Positions 1 through 5,307 of a stretch of 5,307 nt of DNA are shown here, one piece after another. How positions within the stretch are numbered: position 1 is the first letter of the stretch; the number at the start of each line of letters is the position of its first letter. Where the stretch lies: assembly GCA_028699365.1 (NCBI GenBank), contig JAQVUQ010000213.1, forward strand, positions 1 through 5,307, in the 5' to 3' direction. A model generated the notes under the pieces. That model had not been told where the DNA came from and searched no databases. It saw only the letters and a program-made list of their open reading frames with translations. The translations under genes were made by a program, and so were the position numbers. Source of the DNA: UBA5359 sp028699365 [NCBI: bacterium]. Lineage in GTDB: Bacteria; UBP13; UBA5359.

Positions 1-1061
1 TTGTTCAGCAGGCTATCCAGCCCCGTCAGCTTCTCTGTGGTAATAAAAACGAAATAATAGAGTCCCCAGATGATAAGCGTCCAGTTGGCACCATGCCATA
101 TACCTGTAAGCAGCCAGACAATGAACAGATTGAGAACGAGGCGCCCCCGAGAAGTCACTCTGCTGCCGCCTAACGGAAAATAAACGTAATCCCTGAACCA
201 CGTACCCAGCGAGATATGCCACCTTCTCCAGAATTCGGAAACGGACTTTGAGATATACGGATAATTGAAATTCTCATCAAAGTGGAAACCGAACATCTTT
301 CCCAGGCCTATAGCCATATCGGAGTAACCGGAAAAATCAAAGAATATCTGAAAGGCGTAGGCTATCGCCCCAAGCCAGGCAAAGGTTACGGACAACTCTC
401 CTGCCGGCAGGGAAAAAGCCTTATCGGCAACGAGCGCCAGCGTATTGGCCAATAAAATTTTCTTGGCCAAGCCAACAATGAAGCGGCAAACACCTTGGGA
501 GAAGTCATCAAAATTCTCCTTGCGGCCGTTAATCATCTCTGCAATCGTCTGATAACGAACTATAGGCCCGGCAATAAGCTGGGGGAAAAAAGATATGTAC
601 AGGCCGACGTTCAGAGGATTTATCTGCACGTCTCCCTTTTTCCTGTAAACATCAAGAACGTATGACATAGCCTGAAAAGTAAAAAAGGATATGCCGATAG
701 GAAGCGTTATATCGGGAACCGTTATATGTGTCTTCAACAAACCGTTAATGTTTACAAGTGCAAAAACCAGGTATTTGAAGATGAACATAACCGAAAGATT
801 GAAAGCCAGCATCGCTACCAGCAGAAACTTTACCTTAGCGGGACTATCCCGGTGCTTATCAATAAGCAATCCGAAAAACCAATTAGAGATAATGGACCCG
901 ATCATAACAAAAACAAACCAGGGCTCGCCCCAGGCGTAGAACAGCAGGCTGACTATAAGTAAAAGGATATTCTGAAGCGGTCTGTTTTTGATTAGCGCAT
1001 AATAAACAAGAATGGTCACAGGAAGAAATAAAAAAATGAATACGGAGCTTGAAAAGAGCAT
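1..1061 (-). CDS. AlgI-like MBOAT O-acyltransferase, C-terminus cut by window edge
   Basis: Membrane-bound O-acyltransferase of the AlgI/PatA/DltB family, which takes an acyl group (usually acetyl) across the inner membrane for transfer to an extracellular polysaccharide. The reading frame is open from ATG at 1061 to base 1, giving 353 visible residues; relatives are about 450-520, so roughly the last quarter is missing. Several hydrophobic helices are visible (about residues 5-23, 29-43, 47-66, 79-101, 227-241, 307-320, 328-341). Family motifs are clear: PIGISFFTFQ near 121-130, FFPQLIAGPI near 158-167, FDFSGYSDMAIG near 241-252, FWRRWHISLGTWFRDYVYFP near 277-296, and GIWHGANW near 320-327. 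His323 matches the catalytic histidine of AlgI; His282 is the second conserved one. ATG 1061 is preceded by AAGGGG with a 7-base spacer. It lies 106 bases after the dehydrogenase gene. The natural acyl donor or acceptor cannot be told from sequence; DltB-type D-alanine transfer is less likely in a sugar-polymer locus. Confidence 0.95.
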   Translation of the reverse strand, partial: MLFSSSVFIFLFLPVTILVYYALIKNRPLQNILLLIVSLLFYAWGEPWFVFVMIGSIISNWFFGLLIDKHRDSPAKVKFLLVAMLAFNLSVMFIFKYLVFALVNINGLLKTHITVPDITLPIGISFFTFQAMSYVLDVYRKKGDVQINPLNVGLYISFFPQLIAGPIVRYQTIAEMINGRKENFDDFSQGVCRFIVGLAKKILLANTLALVADKAFSLPAGELSVTFAWLGAIAYAFQIFFDFSGYSDMAIGLGKMFGFHFDENFNYPYISKSVSEFWRRWHISLGTWFRDYVYFPLGGSRVTSRGRLVLNLFIVWLLTGIWHGANWTLIIWGLYYFVFITTEKLTGLDSLLN

Positions 1062-1063
1062 CG

Positions 1064-1097
1064 CATTACCCCTTTTGCCGCTTACCCGGCGGTAATG
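1064..1097 (-). promoter_or_regulatory. Possible two-state leader that can hide the MBOAT ribosome site
   Basis: Seen on the minus strand just before the MBOAT start: CATTACC (1097-1091) can pair with GGTAATG (1070-1064), a perfect 7-bp stem. Inside it GCCG (1090-1087) pairs with CGGC (1080-1077) around the loop GGTAAG. This fold takes up half of the GGGG Shine-Dalgarno core (1072-1069) and ends two bases before the ATG. Alternatively TTACC (1095-1091) pairs with GGTAA (1086-1082) around the tetraloop GCCG, leaving the ribosome site free. The two folds share the same 5' strand, so they exclude each other. That this acts as a translational switch is inference; I match it to no known riboswitch class, and the upstream hairpin at 1102-1129 may be part of it. 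Confidence 0.35.
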
Positions 1098-1101
1098 AAT
1101 T

Positions 1102-1129
1102 GTCTCTCCGGGCTGAAGCCAGGAGAGAC
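1102..1129 (-). other. Intergenic GC-rich hairpin between dehydrogenase and MBOAT genes
   Basis: On the minus strand GTCTCTCC (1129-1122) pairs perfectly with GGAGAGAC (1109-1102). Inside, after a single T/C mismatch (1121 and 1110), GGC pairs with GCC around the tetraloop TTCA (1117-1114). The operon-strand tail (AATTCATTACC) is not a U-tract, so it is not a classical terminator for these genes. On the plus strand it is followed by a T-rich stretch (1131-1140) and could stop antisense transcripts. It may instead be a transcript-stability or processing element, or part of the leader structure that follows. Confidence 0.6.
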
Positions 1130-1167
1130 GTATTTTCTTTCGCTAAAAATCCTGAATTATGTAAAGC

Positions 1168-2502
1168 CTATTCCATGACCTGCGCCCGGGCATACCCCTC
1201 CGGCAGCGCAGCGCCGATTTTAACGATATGACCATTGTTTCTTATACCGGCAAAGGCGTTTCTGGTATCCACTATCAGATCAGCCTCAGCAGCAATCCCG
1301 GCATAATCATAACAAGAATGCGCTGTGCAAAGCAACACGCAATCATAATGCCTGAGACCGTCCAGAGGAACCGAAGCAATAATTTTCCCGGCCAGCAATA
1401 CCTCCGGCACAAAGGGATCGTTGTATTCTACCAAGGCTCCCTTCTCTTTAAGCAGATAATAGACAGCTTGTGAGGGAGATTCCCGCGGATCGTTTATATC
1501 CTTTTTATAAGCCATACCCAGCAATAGAATCCTGGCCCCGTTGAGGCACTTCTTATGCAGATTCAAGGCATCAGCTATTTTGCTTACGGTATATCTGGGC
1601 ATGTTCTCGTTTATATCCATAGCCAAGGCGATGAATTTGGTATGAAAGTCGTATGATTTGGCCTTCCATGAGAGATAGGCCGGATCCAGAGGTATGCAAT
1701 GCCCACCGATGCCCGGCCCCGGCTGGAACTTCATAAAACCGAACGGCTTGGTGGCCGCTGCCTCGATAACCTCCCAAATATCTATGCCCATTCTATCGCA
1801 CATCAGCGCCAGTTCATTGACCATACCTATATTTATACTGCGGAAGGTATTCTCCAGCAACTTGACCATCTCCGCCACCCGGGTAGAACTGACTCTTACC
1901 ACATTGGAGACAAAACTGCCGTATAGCGCCTCCGCCAGTTCACCACAGCGAGGGGTAACACCACCGATAACCTTAGGAGTATTGGCAGTGTTGAATTGCG
2001 AATTGCCGGGATCAACGCGTTCGGGCGAGAAACAAAGGAAGAAGTCCTGCCCTGCCTTCAGCCCGGTCTCCTCAAGTTCACTTAATATAAGTTCATCCGT
2101 AGTTCCCGGGAAAGTGGTGCTTTCCAGGACTATCAACATACCCGGATGGAGATACTTCTTTATCTCAGCCGTAGCCGATTCGATATATCTAAGGTCGGGC
2201 TCTTTTGTCTTGCTCAGCGGAGTGGGTACGCAAATAATAACGGCATCAGCCTGTGCCAGTATCGAACTGTCCGCTGCAGCGCTGAAACATCCCGTAGCCA
2301 GAGCCTCCTTTAATTCAGCATCACTGACATCCTTGACATACGATTTACCGGAATTCAAAGCGGAAACTTTATTGTCGTCCGTCTCCAGACCGGTGACTCT
2401 GAAGCCAGCACTGATGAAGCCTAAAGCCAACGGTAACCCGACATAGCCCATGCCGATAACGCCTACTACCGCTTGCCTGTAATTAATACGTTCTTCAAGC
2501 AT
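1168..2502 (-). CDS. wbpA: UDP-N-acetylglucosamine 6-dehydrogenase, WbpA type
   Basis: Nucleotide-sugar dehydrogenase of the UDP-glucose/GDP-mannose dehydrogenase family. It performs the NAD-dependent four-electron oxidation at C6 of a UDP-N-acetyl-hexosamine to the uronic acid in the cytoplasm. The protein is 444 residues, normal for the family. It shows the NAD-binding motif GMGYVG at 17-22, CVPTPLSKTKEPDL near 91-104, LESTTFPGTT near 126-135, FSPERVDPGN near 158-167, Lys213 and Asn217 in the EMVKLLENTFR helix, the catalytic Cys269 in GGHCIP, and the C-terminal UDP-binding segment AYKKDINDPRESPS at 331-344. The KPFGFMKFQPGPG lead-in before the cysteine and the TPLSK segment are typical of WbpA/UDP-GlcNAc enzymes rather than UDP-glucose dehydrogenase. 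UDP-ManNAc (WecC) specificity is a weaker alternative. The start at 2502 is chosen because GGAGGG lies 5 bases upstream and the Rossmann fold begins within 15 residues. A longer frame to 2571 would translate through the hairpin at 2521-2551. Confidence 0.92.
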   Translation of the reverse strand: MLEERINYRQAVVGVIGMGYVGLPLALGFISAGFRVTGLETDDNKVSALNSGKSYVKDVSDAELKEALATGCFSAAADSSILAQADAVIICVPTPLSKTKEPDLRYIESATAEIKKYLHPGMLIVLESTTFPGTTDELILSELEETGLKAGQDFFLCFSPERVDPGNSQFNTANTPKVIGGVTPRCGELAEALYGSFVSNVVRVSSTRVAEMVKLLENTFRSINIGMVNELALMCDRMGIDIWEVIEAAATKPFGFMKFQPGPGIGGHCIPLDPAYLSWKAKSYDFHTKFIALAMDINENMPRYTVSKIADALNLHKKCLNGARILLLGMAYKKDINDPRESPSQAVYYLLKEKGALVEYNDPFVPEVLLAGKIIASVPLDGLRHYDCVLLCTAHSCYDYAGIAAEADLIVDTRNAFAGIRNNGHIVKIGAALPEGYARAQVME

Positions 2503-2507
2503 ATTAT

Positions 2508-2513
2508 CCCTCC
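2508..2513 (-). promoter_or_regulatory. Shine-Dalgarno of the UDP-GlcNAc dehydrogenase gene
   Basis: GGAGGG on the minus strand lies 5 bases before ATG 2502. It is the strongest ribosome site in this gap and decides the start against the in-frame upstream ATGs near 2571. It sits only 7 bases downstream of the hairpin at 2521-2551, so the hairpin does not cover it. Confidence 0.8.
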
Positions 2514-2520
2514 GCTTATA

Positions 2521-2551
2521 GGCTACCCCCGCCATACGGCAGGGGGTAGCC
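2521..2551 (-). other. Intergenic GC-rich hairpin between gmd and dehydrogenase gene
   Basis: On the minus strand GGCTACCCCC (2551-2542) pairs perfectly with GGGGGTAGCC (2530-2521). Inside, after one bulged T (2541), GCC pairs with GGC around the loop GTAT (2537-2534), giving 13 base pairs in total. The operon-strand tail is TATAAGCGG, not a U-tract, so a classical intrinsic terminator is unlikely. The sequence after it on the plus strand is not T-rich either. It stands in the 84-base gap just ahead of the dehydrogenase ribosome site. Plausible roles are protection of the 3' end of the upstream message, an RNA processing point, partial termination, or a dispersed palindromic repeat; the sequence does not decide among these. 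Confidence 0.65.
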
Positions 2552-2586
2552 TCAGCAACTAAAGCCATCATAAGTATTGTAAAGAA

Positions 2587-3633
2587 TCAAGGTTTGCCGT
2601 TTCTCTCGGCTTTGAGGCTGTGCCCTGCATCCAGTAAAGTTTTCTCCCGTGCCGCCATCTCTATATCGTGATCAACCATCTCTGCCACCAGGGAGGGAAA
2701 ATCCGTTTTTGGTCTCCACCCCAGGGTCTGATATGCATCCCCGGGATCCCCCTGCAGATAATCCACTTCCGACGGCCTCATGTACCTGGGGTCTATCTCC
2801 ACGAAATCACGGTAATCCAGATCGGCTTTGGCAAAAGCCATCTCCACAAAATCCTTGACCGAGTGTGCTTCTCCCGTAGCGATGACATAATCCTTCGGCT
2901 TATCCTGCTGCAGCATCAGATACATAGCCTCGACATAATCGCGGGCATGTCCCCAGTCTCTTCTGGCATCGAGATTACCCAGAAAGAGCTTGTCCTGCAG
3001 GCCCATCTTGATGCGCCCTACCGCTCGGGTGATCTTGCGCGTCACAAAGGTTTCCCCACGGCGCGGCGATTCATGGTTGAACAGAATACCGTTGCAAGAA
3101 AAGATATCATACGCCTCTCGGTGATTAACCGTCTGCCAGAAGGCATAAACTTTAGCCACGGCGTAAGGACTGCGCGGATGAAACGGCGTCGCTACGGATT
3201 GAGGGGGCGGAGCCGCACCAAACATCTCGGAACTGCTGGCCTGATAATAGCGGACATCGTGGCCGGTCCTTTCCCGGTAATCCCGGATAGCCTCCAGCAA
3301 ACGGAGCGCTCCGAGTCCGGTCACATCTGCGGTGTATTCCGCCTGCTCGAAAGAGACCTTGACGTGGGACTGCGCTCCCAGATTATACACTTCATCCGGC
3401 AGCACCGTCTCAAGTATGCGCCGTAAGCCAGTGGAATCGCTCAGGTCGCCGTAATGTAAAAAGAGGCATGCTTCACGATCATGCGGATCACGGTACATGT
3501 GATCTATCCGGTCGGTATTAAAGGATGAAGCCCGCCGGATAATACCGTGCACTTCATATCCTTTATCGAGCAACAACTCAGTCAGATAAGATCCATCCTG
3601 TCCGGTTATACCGGTTACCAGCGCTTTTTTCAT
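2587..3633 (-). CDS. gmd: GDP-mannose 4,6-dehydratase
   Basis: Converts GDP-D-mannose to GDP-4-keto-6-deoxy-D-mannose, the branch point to GDP-fucose, GDP-rhamnose, GDP-perosamine and related sugars; cytoplasmic, NADP-dependent short-chain dehydrogenase fold. The protein is 348 residues, typical length. Counting from ATG 3633: nucleotide-binding GITGQDG at 8-14, [13 protein letters not shown] near 84-96, active site SSSEMFG with Ser134 and Glu136, catalytic Tyr157 and Lys161 in SPYAVAK, the GMD signature [20 protein letters not shown] at about 181-200, and [19 protein letters not shown] further on. Ser134 stands where E. coli GMD has Thr132; this substitution is common in the family and should keep activity. 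The start ATG overlaps the stop of the epimerase gene by one base (TGATG). A TTG one codon upstream is possible. Only weak Shine-Dalgarno sequence is present (AGGG about 11 bases away), so translation is probably coupled to the upstream gene. Confidence 0.97.
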   Translation of the reverse strand: MKKALVTGITGQDGSYLTELLLDKGYEVHGIIRRASSFNTDRIDHMYRDPHDREACLFLHYGDLSDSTGLRRILETVLPDEVYNLGAQSHVKVSFEQAEYTADVTGLGALRLLEAIRDYRERTGHDVRYYQASSSEMFGAAPPPQSVATPFHPRSPYAVAKVYAFWQTVNHREAYDIFSCNGILFNHESPRRGETFVTRKITRAVGRIKMGLQDKLFLGNLDARRDWGHARDYVEAMYLMLQQDKPKDYVIATGEAHSVKDFVEMAFAKADLDYRDFVEIDPRYMRPSEVDYLQGDPGDAYQTLGWRPKTDFPSLVAEMVDHDIEMAAREKTLLDAGHSLKAERNGKP

Positions 3634-4616
3634 CAAACCGAAACCCTAGCCTTTCTTACCTGCTCTTCAATCCAGGGATAGGTAATAGCTATTCCCTCTT
3701 CCAGGAAAACCTTGGGCTTCCAGCCGATAGAGTAGATTCTCTCATTGCTGAAGTTCCTTGATTGCACACCGACCGGGCCGTCTATATGCCTGATGCTGAT
3801 CTTCTTGCCGGCTACCTTGGCAACTGTGTCAACCAGTTCGTTCACAGATACATACTGCGGGCAGCCGATATTCACGGCGCCCACCAGATCGGATTGCATC
3901 AGCCTGTAAATACCGTCCACCATATCGTAAACATGAGTATATGAACGTACGGCAGTACCATCACCCCATACTTCTATCATACCGTCGTCCGCCGCTTCGG
4001 CTACCTTACGGCAGATGGAAGCCGGCGCCTTCTCCCGTCCGCCTGTCCATGTGCCTTCCGGGCCGTAGCAGTTCTGGAAGCGGGCTATTCTGACGTTCAT
4101 GCCGTATTTCCGGCCATAAGCCATGGCCATACGCTCCGAGTAAAGCTTCTCCCAACCGTATTCATTATCGGGATTGGCTGGCACAGCCTGCGCCTCGGTC
4201 ATCTCCGGCTCACCATGCTTCATATCACGGTAGACACAGACGGATGAGGAAAAGAAATACCGTTTGATTCCCATGTTGGCAGCATTGTTAGTCATATGGA
4301 CATTAATAAGCATGCTGTTATGCATAATTTCGCACTCAGCGGAATGGATAAAGCCCATGCCACCCATGTCGGCAGCCAGTTGATAGACTTCATCCAGACC
4401 GGATTCCGAAGTATTATCCAGTGTTAGTGCCCTGATACAGTTCTCCTCATGGCAGAGGTCGAGAATGAGAAAATCATCAGCAGCCGTCGGACCGAACTCA
4501 GGATATTTACGGTCTACTCCGCGGACCCAGTATCCCTTCTCCTTAAGGTATTTAACAAGATGGCTACCGATAAATCCTCCTGCCCCGCATACTAAAGCCT
4601 TTTTGGGTTGTCCCAT
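3633..4616 (-). CDS. gme: GDP-mannose 3,5-epimerase-like enzyme
   Basis: Extended short-chain dehydrogenase/epimerase most like GDP-mannose 3,5-epimerase, which in plants converts GDP-D-mannose to GDP-L-galactose and GDP-L-gulose. The protein is 327 residues. It shows NAD-binding GAGGFIG at 11-17 with acidic Asp35 at the end of the second strand, the GME hallmark [11 protein letters not shown] near 80-90, then IMHNSMLIN, and Cys127 in SSSVCVY. It also has Tyr153 and Lys157 in NEYGWEK, Lys196 in [24 protein letters not shown] near 217-229, and Arg287 in the GPVGVQSRN segment. Cys127, Tyr153, Lys157, Lys196 and Arg287 line up with the catalytic and binding residues of Arabidopsis GME (Cys145, Tyr174, Lys178, Lys217, Arg306). 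ATG 4616 is chosen for its GGAGG 7 bases upstream; the longer frame to 4694 would overlap the export gene. It sits between the export gene and gmd. It might act on the GMD product rather than GDP-mannose itself; that is inference. Confidence 0.87.
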   Translation of the reverse strand: MGQPKKALVCGAGGFIGSHLVKYLKEKGYWVRGVDRKYPEFGPTAADDFLILDLCHEENCIRALTLDNTSESGLDEVYQLAADMGGMGFIHSAECEIMHNSMLINVHMTNNAANMGIKRYFFSSSVCVYRDMKHGEPEMTEAQAVPANPDNEYGWEKLYSERMAMAYGRKYGMNVRIARFQNCYGPEGTWTGGREKAPASICRKVAEAADDGMIEVWGDGTAVRSYTHVYDMVDGIYRLMQSDLVGAVNIGCPQYVSVNELVDTVAKVAGKKISIRHIDGPVGVQSRNFSNERIYSIGWKPKVFLEEGIAITYPWIEEQVRKARVSV

Positions 4617-4623
4617 GATACTA

Positions 4624-4628
4624 CCTCC
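4624..4628 (-). promoter_or_regulatory. Shine-Dalgarno of the epimerase gene
   Basis: GGAGG on the minus strand, 7 bases before ATG 4616, inside the 17-base gap after the export gene stop. It fixes the epimerase start and rules out the longer in-frame extension to 4694. Confidence 0.85.
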
Positions 4629-4633
4629 AATTA

Positions 4634-5307
4634 TTAATCTACTAAACCTTTGACAAGATTTATGTTCAGCAGCAACTTGAAGATGTTCTCCCAATCGGGG
4701 CTGCCTGTTTCCGGCACAAACAGAATATCGCCGTTCTGCAGAACCATATTATCGCTTAAGTCGCCTTTGTTGAGGGCCTTGTCCATGTCGGCGGCCATAC
4801 GCGCCGTTTTCTTGCCATCATGTCTGATAACGGCAGTGCTTCTGAGAACGGCCCTTCTGGTTGCGCCACCGGCCATGGTAACAGCGTCAATGGCCGTCGC
4901 TCCCCTGGCAAGATCATAGGCACCTGGATTTTCAACTTCGCCAAGGACATACACCCTGTTTTGCAGTTCGGCAACCAGGACCACGTCACCGGGCTTGACT
5001 CTGGCGTTCTGGTCAAGAGCAGCCTTCCGGACGAAACTGTCGATATCATAATGCCGAACAGTGCCGCCGCTCATAACGGTTACATTGCCGATATCGGCCT
5101 TCTGATTGGGACCGCCGGCCAGATTGAGGGCACTGAAAAGATCCGTTTCCTCTCTCAAGGCAAAGCTGCCCGGAGTGTTTACCTGCCCCAGCACCATCAG
5201 GCGCACGGATATATCAACCCTGGGAATCAGCAGTATGTCGCCATCTGCCACCTTTATATTGCCTGCAACCGTTCCGTTACGCAATAAGGCCCCGTAATCC
5301 ACCTTAC
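4634..5307 (-). CDS. SLBB-domain polysaccharide export protein, N-terminus cut by window edge
   Basis: C-terminal part of a Wza/polysaccharide-export type protein. The frame is open through base 5307, so the true start lies outside; the GTG at 5302 is inside an SLBB unit and is not a start. Counting from that codon, 222 residues are visible and show a repeating plan: the end of one unit (VDYGALLRNG to GDILLIP, 1-27), a full SLBB unit (VLGQVNTPGSFAL at 37-49, LNLAGG near 59-64, GDVVLV at 105-110), and another (VYVLGEVENPGAYDL at 117-131, VTMAGGATRRA, GDILFVP at 191-197). Such domains form the periplasmic rings of export channels in diderms. The tail (NIFKLLLNINLVKGLVD) is short and hydrophobic, too short to be a sure membrane helix. 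Whether the protein also has the N-terminal Poly_export domain and a lipoprotein signal cannot be seen. It is the first visible gene of the cluster, 17 bases before the epimerase. Confidence 0.9.
   Translation of the reverse strand, partial: KVDYGALLRNGTVAGNIKVADGDILLIPRVDISVRLMVLGQVNTPGSFALREETDLFSALNLAGGPNQKADIGNVTVMSGGTVRHYDIDSFVRKAALDQNARVKPGDVVLVAELQNRVYVLGEVENPGAYDLARGATAIDAVTMAGGATRRAVLRSTAVIRHDGKKTARMAADMDKALNKGDLSDNMVLQNGDILFVPETGSPDWENIFKLLLNINLVKGLVD

Noticed and set aside
1131-1140. Plus-strand intrinsic terminator formed by the hairpin at 1102-1129 and the following T-rich stretch
   Set aside because: The T run is interrupted and begins after two extra bases, and no plus-strand gene is present to terminate. 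Kept only as a possibility in the hairpin entry.
1049-1231. 60-codon open frame on the plus strand across the 106-base gap
   Set aside because: It overlaps the ends of both neighbouring genes, has no clear ribosome site and no recognisable features.
1694-2446. 250-codon open frame on the plus strand
   Set aside because: It lies wholly antisense to the dehydrogenase gene, whose motifs and catalytic cysteine are intact. The product has no recognisable fold and looks like a mirror of coding bias.
2503-2571. Longer N-terminus for the dehydrogenase
   Set aside because: It would be translated through the 13-bp hairpin, the added residues are not family-like, and ATG 2502 has a strong Shine-Dalgarno.
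2560-2590. Promoter-like hexamers TACAAT and TATGAT after gmd
   Set aside because: Neither has a convincing -35 partner at 16-18 bases, so an internal promoter is not supported.
2668-3426. 252-codon open frame on the plus strand
   Set aside because: Antisense to gmd, which is unmistakable. No family motif in the product.
4617-4694. Longer N-terminus for the epimerase
   Set aside because: It overlaps the end of the export gene and ignores the good GGAGG at 4624-4628; the NAD-binding fold starts directly after ATG 4616.
4820-5287. 155-codon open frame on the plus strand
   Set aside because: Antisense to the SLBB export gene, whose repeats are clear on the minus strand.
5300-5302. GTG as start of the export gene
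   Set aside because: The frame stays open to the window edge and the residues around the codon are the end of an SLBB unit, so the gene begins upstream.

Overview
The window is a run of five genes, all on the minus strand, so transcription reads from high to low coordinates. Order in transcription: an SLBB-domain polysaccharide export protein (start lies beyond base 5307), a GDP-mannose 3,5-epimerase-like enzyme, GDP-mannose 4,6-dehydratase (gmd), a WbpA-type UDP-N-acetylglucosamine 6-dehydrogenase, and an AlgI-like membrane-bound O-acyltransferase (C-terminus lies before base 1). It is a piece of a capsule, exopolysaccharide or O-antigen locus on a bacterial genome or metagenome contig. Good Shine-Dalgarno sites, tight spacing and bacterial family signatures support this. 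I cannot name the organism. The GMD has a SSSEMFG active site followed by a proline-rich turn, a form also found in actinobacterial GMDs, but one feature does not place the genome.

Layout: the export gene and the epimerase gene are 17 bases apart. The epimerase stop and the gmd start overlap as TGATG, so these three form one tight unit. Two wider gaps follow: 84 bases between gmd and the dehydrogenase gene, and 106 bases between the dehydrogenase and acyltransferase genes. Each gap carries a near-perfect GC-rich hairpin with no U-tract on the coding strand. The second gap also has two mutually exclusive foldings just before the acyltransferase start, and one of them buries its Shine-Dalgarno.

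How the genes fit together: two enzymes act on GDP-mannose (4,6-dehydration and 3,5-epimerisation) and one oxidises a UDP-N-acetyl-hexosamine to a uronic acid. The expected polymer therefore contains an acidic amino sugar plus 6-deoxy and/or L-configured hexoses. The SLBB protein would belong to the export apparatus and the MBOAT protein would O-acylate the polymer in the periplasm or outside the membrane. No glycosyltransferase, polymerase, flippase or GDP-fucose synthase (Fcl) is visible here, so the sugar product cannot be fixed from this window.

No tRNA, rRNA, CRISPR array, insertion sequence or convincing promoter was seen.
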